Positions 57,690-61,224 of a stretch of 61,224 nucleotides of DNA are shown one piece after another. Position numbers and translations under genes: made by a program. The notes beneath the pieces were generated by a model, which saw nothing but the letters and a program-made list of their open reading frames with translations, was not told the origin of the DNA and did not search any database. The stretch lies in the NCBI GenBank assembly GCA_947259215.1, contig CAMYLJ010000040.1:1-61224 (forward strand). Reading direction: 5' to 3'. The DNA comes from an uncultured delta proteobacterium (lineage in GTDB: Bacteria; Myxococcota_A; UBA9160; JAFDET01). How positions within the stretch are numbered: the first letter of the stretch is position 1; each line of letters begins with the position of its first letter.

Positions 57690-59321
57690 GTGGCCAGGCT
57701 GTCCCGCTCCGCTCGCCCGTTCCTGTTCCTGCTGGCCCTCTTCCTGGCCGCGGTGTGGCTCGCACGCGGCGGCTCCGAGCTGGGCCCGGCCGTCCCGGCC
57801 GCCGCCCTCGACCCGGCGGCGACTCCGGCGATCGACCCCGTGGAGTACCCGCCGCTGCGATCGCCGCGGCAGATCTCGCTCGACACGATCGCGGTGCGCC
57901 CTTCGCAGGAGCCGAAGTCCCGGGCGCGGAGGCGCGGGCCGACCCTGCCCGAGGCGCCGCGGGTGGCCGATGCCTCGCCGCTCCAGCGCGGCGCGGCGCC
58001 GGTGGTGTCCGAGGCGCCGCCGTCCTCCGCGCCCGCGCTGCCCGCGGCGCCCGCGCCGCCCCCGATGCGGCGCAAGCCCAGCGCGTGGCCTTCCTTCCCT
58101 GGGCTCCCGGTCTCGAACGCGACTGGGGGGCTGTCGTTCGACGACGGCTCGGACAAGATCGAGCCTCCCGGGCGGCCCGTGCGTCGGCCATTCGTGGATC
58201 CCGACGAAGGCGCTCCGCCGGCACGGCCGCCCGCGACGGCGCGGCCGGTCGCGGCCGTGCCCCCGACCCCGAAAGTGGCGTCGCTTCCCGCTCCGGCCGC
58301 CACTCCGTCGGCGCCGGTGGTCGCGCGGAAGCCCGAGGTCGTACAGACCCTCCCGGGTCCGCTGCCCGAGCGGCGGCCGCCGCTCGTCTGGGCACCGTCC
58401 ACGCTGCGCCCGGACGTTCCGGCGGGCAAGCCGGGCGCGGGCTTCACGCCGCGTCCCGTCGACGGTGCCGCGCCGGCGGTCCCGACCCGTCCGCCCGACG
58501 TCGCTGGCGTGCTGCCCCGGCCGACGCCGGTCCGGGACGTCCCGGCCCTCAGGCCGTTGCCGGTTCCCGCGGCACCGGCGCCCAGGCTCCCGCCCGTGAT
58601 CGCGACCCCGGCTCCCAAGACCCGGCCGGTCCGCGTGAGCCCGGCGTCCACCCCGTCCCCCGTGCGCGACGCCCCGAGCCTGGGCTTCGCGCCCATCGAG
58701 ATCGCCGGGTTCCGGGAGGTGGAGGCGCTCGCGTGGCCCGGCAAGGCGGGCGGGGCGGTTCCGGGCGACGTCGCCGTGGCGCGCGGCGGCACCCTCGGCG
58801 GGAGCGGACGCATCGCGGGCGGCCTGGCCAACGCGGGCGTGTTCGCCCCCGGTCATTCACCGGGCTACGTGGAGGTGGCGGGCGACTTCATCCAGCAGGA
58901 GGAGGCCGTGCTCGAGATCGAGCTGGCCGGGACCGAGCTGGACCAGTTCGACCGCATCGTCGTGGAGGGCATCGCGGTCCTCTCGGGCGTGGTGAGGGTG
59001 GTGCTCCTCGACGGCTTCGTGCCCGAGGCCGGCGACGTCTTCGACGTCCTGCTGGCGGAGGAGATCCAGGACGCGGGCGTCCTGTTCGAGCTGCCCGAGC
59101 TGCCCGAGCTGCCGGAGTGGCTCGTGCTGGGGCCGAACGTGATCTCGGGCGGCGAAGGGGACGTGCTGCGCCTCGTCGCCTCCGAGGTGGAGCGGGTGCC
59201 GCTCGGCGTGCCCGAGCCGTCCGTCGGCTGGCTGCTCGTCGTCGGGGCGGTGTCGGTCCGGCGGCGCCGCGCGCGGCGCGCCCGCTCGGGGCACGCGGCG
59301 CCCGGGGGACCCGTCTGCTAG
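57690..59321 (+). CDS. PEP-CTERM-like exported protein with proline-rich stalk
   Basis: This 543-residue protein has a signal/anchor (FLFLLALFLAAVWLARG). A disordered Pro/Ala/Val region of over 300 residues follows (ALPAAPAPPPMRRKP; PVPAAPAPRLPPVIATP). Then comes a beta-helix-like segment (GGTLGGSGRIAGGLANAGVF, FAPGHSPGYVEVAG, DRIVVEGIAVLSGVVRVV), and the end VPEPSVGWLLVVGAVSVRRR, which has the PEP, hydrophobic and basic parts of a PEP-CTERM sorting tail. It should be exported and processed by an exosortase encoded elsewhere. GTG 57690 follows GGAGG. Stalk and tail suggest a surface or matrix protein. Confidence 0.8.
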   Translation: MARLSRSARPFLFLLALFLAAVWLARGGSELGPAVPAAALDPAATPAIDPVEYPPLRSPRQISLDTIAVRPSQEPKSRARRRGPTLPEAPRVADASPLQRGAAPVVSEAPPSSAPALPAAPAPPPMRRKPSAWPSFPGLPVSNATGGLSFDDGSDKIEPPGRPVRRPFVDPDEGAPPARPPATARPVAAVPPTPKVASLPAPAATPSAPVVARKPEVVQTLPGPLPERRPPLVWAPSTLRPDVPAGKPGAGFTPRPVDGAAPAVPTRPPDVAGVLPRPTPVRDVPALRPLPVPAAPAPRLPPVIATPAPKTRPVRVSPASTPSPVRDAPSLGFAPIEIAGFREVEALAWPGKAGGAVPGDVAVARGGTLGGSGRIAGGLANAGVFAPGHSPGYVEVAGDFIQQEEAVLEIELAGTELDQFDRIVVEGIAVLSGVVRVVLLDGFVPEAGDVFDVLLAEEIQDAGVLFELPELPELPEWLVLGPNVISGGEGDVLRLVASEVERVPLGVPEPSVGWLLVVGAVSVRRRRARRARSGHAAPGGPVC

Positions 59322-59376
59322 CTTGCGCGCCGCTCCGAAGCGTTCGGAGCGTCCCCCACAGCCAGTGAGCCCCGCC

Positions 59377-61179
59377 GTGAAGCGCCCGCGCAAGGATCTC
59401 CGCAACCTGGCGATCATCGCCCACGTGGACCACGGGAAGACCACCCTGGTCGACGGGCTCCTGCGTCAGACCGGGGCCTTCCGCGCCAACCAGGCCGTGG
59501 TCGAGCGCGTCATGGACGGCGGGGACCTGGAGCGCGAGCGCGGCATCACGATCCTGGCCAAGAACACGGCTGTCGAGTTCGAGGGCGTGCGCATCCACCT
59601 GGTGGACACGCCGGGCCACGCCGACTTCGGCGGCGAGGTGGAGCGCGTCCTCGGCATGGTGGACGCGGTGCTGCTGCTGGTGGATGCGGTGGAAGGCGTC
59701 ATGCCCCAGACCCGCTTCGTGCTGCGGAAGGCGCTCGAGCACCGGCTGCGCCCGATCGTGGTGGTGAACAAGATCGACCGCCCCGAGCAGCGCGCCCACG
59801 CCGTGGTGGACGAGGTCTTCGATCTGCTGGTCGAGCTCGGCGCCGACGACCGCCAGCTCGACTTCGCCACGGTCTTCGCCTCGGCCAAGCAGGGCACGGC
59901 GTCCCTCGAACCCGAGGGCGAGCGCGCGGACCTGCGCCCGCTGCTCGAGGTGCTGCTCGAGCAGGCCCCGCCTCCGGAGGTGGACCTGGAGGGGCCGCTG
60001 CAGTTTCAGGCGGTGACCCTGGGCTACGACGACTACGTGGGCCGGCTCGTGATCGGGCGCGTCGAGCGCGGCGTGCTGCGCCGCGGTGCCCAGGTGGTGC
60101 GGTTGGCGGAGGACGGGTCGAAGGAATCCTTCCGCGTCACCAAGCTCTTCGGCCACCGCGGCCTCGATCGCGTGGAGCTCGAGGCCGCCGAGGCCGGCGA
60201 GCTCGTCACCCTGGCGGGCGTCGACTCCGTCGAGATCGGCGACACCATCTGCGACCCGTCGGCGCCGGAGGCGCTCACGCGGATCCCGATCGATCCGCCG
60301 ACCATCCGGGTGCGCTTCTCGCCCAACACGTCGCCCTTCGCCGGGCGCGAGGGGAAGTTCGTCACCAGCCGTCAGATCGGCGAGCGCCTGCGCCGGGAGG
60401 CGCTCGGCAACGTGTCGATCCAGATCGAGGCGGGCGACAGCGCCGAGAGCTTCGAGGTCGCGGGACGCGGCGAGCTGCAGCTCGCGGTGCTGATCGAGAC
60501 CATGCGCCGCGAGGGCTACGAGTTCAGCGTCTCACGCCCGGAGATCATCCTGCGCGAGATCGACGGCAAGCGCTGCGAGCCGGTGGAGGAAGTCGTCGCC
60601 GAGGTGCCCGAGTCCGCTGCCGGCGGCGTGATGGAGCGGCTGGCCGCGCGCAAGGGCCGCATGGAGGCCATGGAGCACCGGGGCGAGCGCGTGCTGCTGC
60701 GCTACGTGGCGCCGAGCCGCGGCCTCTTCGGCTACCGCGGCGAGTTCCTGACCCACACCCGCGGCGAGGGCGTGCTGTACCGGACCGTGCGCGACTACGA
60801 GCCCTGGGCCGGCGACCTGGAGGGCCGCAGCGTCGGCGCCATCGTGGCCAGCGAGGCCGGCCAGACCACCGGGCACGCCCTCGGCAACATCCAGGAGCGC
60901 GCCACCATGTTCGTCGGCGCCGGAGTGCCGGTCTACGAGGGTCAGGTGGTGGGCGAGAACCGCCGCCCCGGCGACATGAACGTCAACGTCTGCCGCGCCA
61001 AGAAGCTCACCAACATCCGCGCCGCCGGCAAGGACGACGCGGTGCTGCTCACCCCGCCCCGCCAGCTCACCATCGAGACCGCCCTCGAGTGGATCACCGA
61101 CGACGAGCTCCTCGAAGTCACCCCCGAGAACCTCCGCCTCCGCAAGCGCACCCTCTCCGCCAGCCACCGCAAGCGCTAG
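59377..61179 (+). CDS. typA: Ribosome-associated GTPase TypA/BipA
   Basis: This 600-residue translation-factor GTPase has G1 AHVDHGKTTLVDGL, G2 DLERERGITILAK, G3 DTPGHADFGGEV and G4 NKIDRPEQR. Then follow domain II, an EF-G-like domain III (RFSPNTSPFAGREGKFVTSR), domain V, and the TypA-specific C-terminal block (YVAPSRGLFGYRGEFLTHTR; EWITDDELLEVTPENLRLRK). TypA aids 50S subunit assembly and stress or cold adaptation. The length is near the usual 600-610 residues. GTG 59377 (or 59365) is the start; the RBS is weak. The TAG stop begins the truncated palindrome at the window edge. Confidence 0.97.
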   Translation: MKRPRKDLRNLAIIAHVDHGKTTLVDGLLRQTGAFRANQAVVERVMDGGDLERERGITILAKNTAVEFEGVRIHLVDTPGHADFGGEVERVLGMVDAVLLLVDAVEGVMPQTRFVLRKALEHRLRPIVVVNKIDRPEQRAHAVVDEVFDLLVELGADDRQLDFATVFASAKQGTASLEPEGERADLRPLLEVLLEQAPPPEVDLEGPLQFQAVTLGYDDYVGRLVIGRVERGVLRRGAQVVRLAEDGSKESFRVTKLFGHRGLDRVELEAAEAGELVTLAGVDSVEIGDTICDPSAPEALTRIPIDPPTIRVRFSPNTSPFAGREGKFVTSRQIGERLRREALGNVSIQIEAGDSAESFEVAGRGELQLAVLIETMRREGYEFSVSRPEIILREIDGKRCEPVEEVVAEVPESAAGGVMERLAARKGRMEAMEHRGERVLLRYVAPSRGLFGYRGEFLTHTRGEGVLYRTVRDYEPWAGDLEGRSVGAIVASEAGQTTGHALGNIQERATMFVGAGVPVYEGQVVGENRRPGDMNVNVCRAKKLTNIRAAGKDDAVLLTPPRQLTIETALEWITDDELLEVTPENLRLRKRTLSASHRKR

Positions 61180-61224
61180 GGGACGTTGGTTCAGAAGTTA
61201 AGAAACTGCAGCAGTTTCTTAACT
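61176..61224. repeat. Palindromic repeat, type B, cut by window edge
   Basis: It begins CTAGGGGACGTTGGTTCAGA and proceeds through AGTTAAGAAACTGCAGCAGT to the start of the second arm; the rest lies beyond the window. The TAG (61177-61179) is the typA stop. It is the same as the copy at 51296 except for the centre of the tip. Confidence 0.9.

Noticed and set aside
57607-58599. Arg/Pro-rich frame in the PEP-CTERM-like gene region
   Set aside because: It is a shadow of the proline-rich coding sequence in another phase, with no start context.
1-61224. tRNA, rRNA, CRISPR arrays, insertion sequences or prophage genes
   Set aside because: I saw no cloverleaf, direct-repeat array, transposase, integrase or phage structural gene; only the palindromic elements suggest mobility. 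A dedicated covariance-model scan was not possible.

Overview
The window is about 61 kb of very GC-rich chromosomal DNA with many GTG/TTG starts and strong GGAGG ribosome binding sites. The host is a diderm (Gram-negative) bacterium: there is an LptF-type permease, a LolA-like protein, a YdbH-YnbE-YdbL set, several lipoproteins and Tat substrates. A PEP-CTERM-like protein suggests an exosortase elsewhere in the genome. WS/DGAT acyltransferases, a FATP-type acyl-CoA synthetase, a P450, a luciferase-like oxidoreductase and an Rv0121-type PPOX protein are a mix often seen in environmental Myxococcota, Desulfobacterota or Binatota-like lineages. That placement is inference, since no rRNA or marker set is present. 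I recognised no rRNA, tRNA, CRISPR array, transposase, integrase or phage gene.

Layout. 1-13 kb: CBS-protein tail and P-type ATPase, two paralogous small genes flanking an SDR and an MhpA-type FAD hydroxylase, an MBL hydrolase, a secreted patatin-like protein, a membrane Zn-ribbon protein and AdhE. 13-27 kb: an AONS/KBL-type PLP enzyme, a methyltransferase, two HAD phosphatases, DUF4399, patatin, PilZ and ChaN proteins, a TolB/TPR protein, a CoA-transferase, a CBS protein and a hybrid histidine kinase. 26-33.6 kb: a lipid cluster on the minus strand (two alpha/beta hydrolases, a broken WS/DGAT, an acyl-CoA synthetase, an intact WS/DGAT) with a divergent TetR regulator. 33.7-42 kb: a TreT-like glycosyltransferase, LolA-like and Cys-rich secreted proteins, a HAD/ATPase pair, and a cytochrome c/ferritin-like operon divergent from an ECF sigma factor. 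41.5-54.8 kb: LLM/PPOX genes, small proteins, ydbH-ynbE-ydbL, a DAP-dehydrogenase-like oxidoreductase, an amidase, a P450 and a PilZ protein. 54.9-61 kb: LptF, an SGNH hydrolase, a PEP-CTERM-like protein and TypA/BipA.

The most distinctive signals are non-coding. First, a modular family of long perfect or near-perfect palindromes (eight copies, two main outer-arm types with a shared hairpin tip) sits at gene ends and often contains or touches the stop codons of flanking genes. In one copy a single base difference removes a stop, and the adjacent CoA-transferase frame runs through the element. Second, a 22-bp perfect palindrome between the ECF sigma gene and the ferritin-like/cytochrome operon places GGAACC-N15-CGTC on both strands with identical spacing, which looks like a back-to-back pair of sigma-dependent promoters. 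Third, structured or palindromic regulatory sequences lie upstream of the WS/DGAT gene, the LolA-like gene and the PEP-CTERM-like gene.

Several genes look damaged: an internal deletion in the PLP enzyme, a frameshift/deletion in one WS/DGAT, a kinase-like protein without its N-lobe and a SnoaL-like fragment. Assembly error must be excluded for each.
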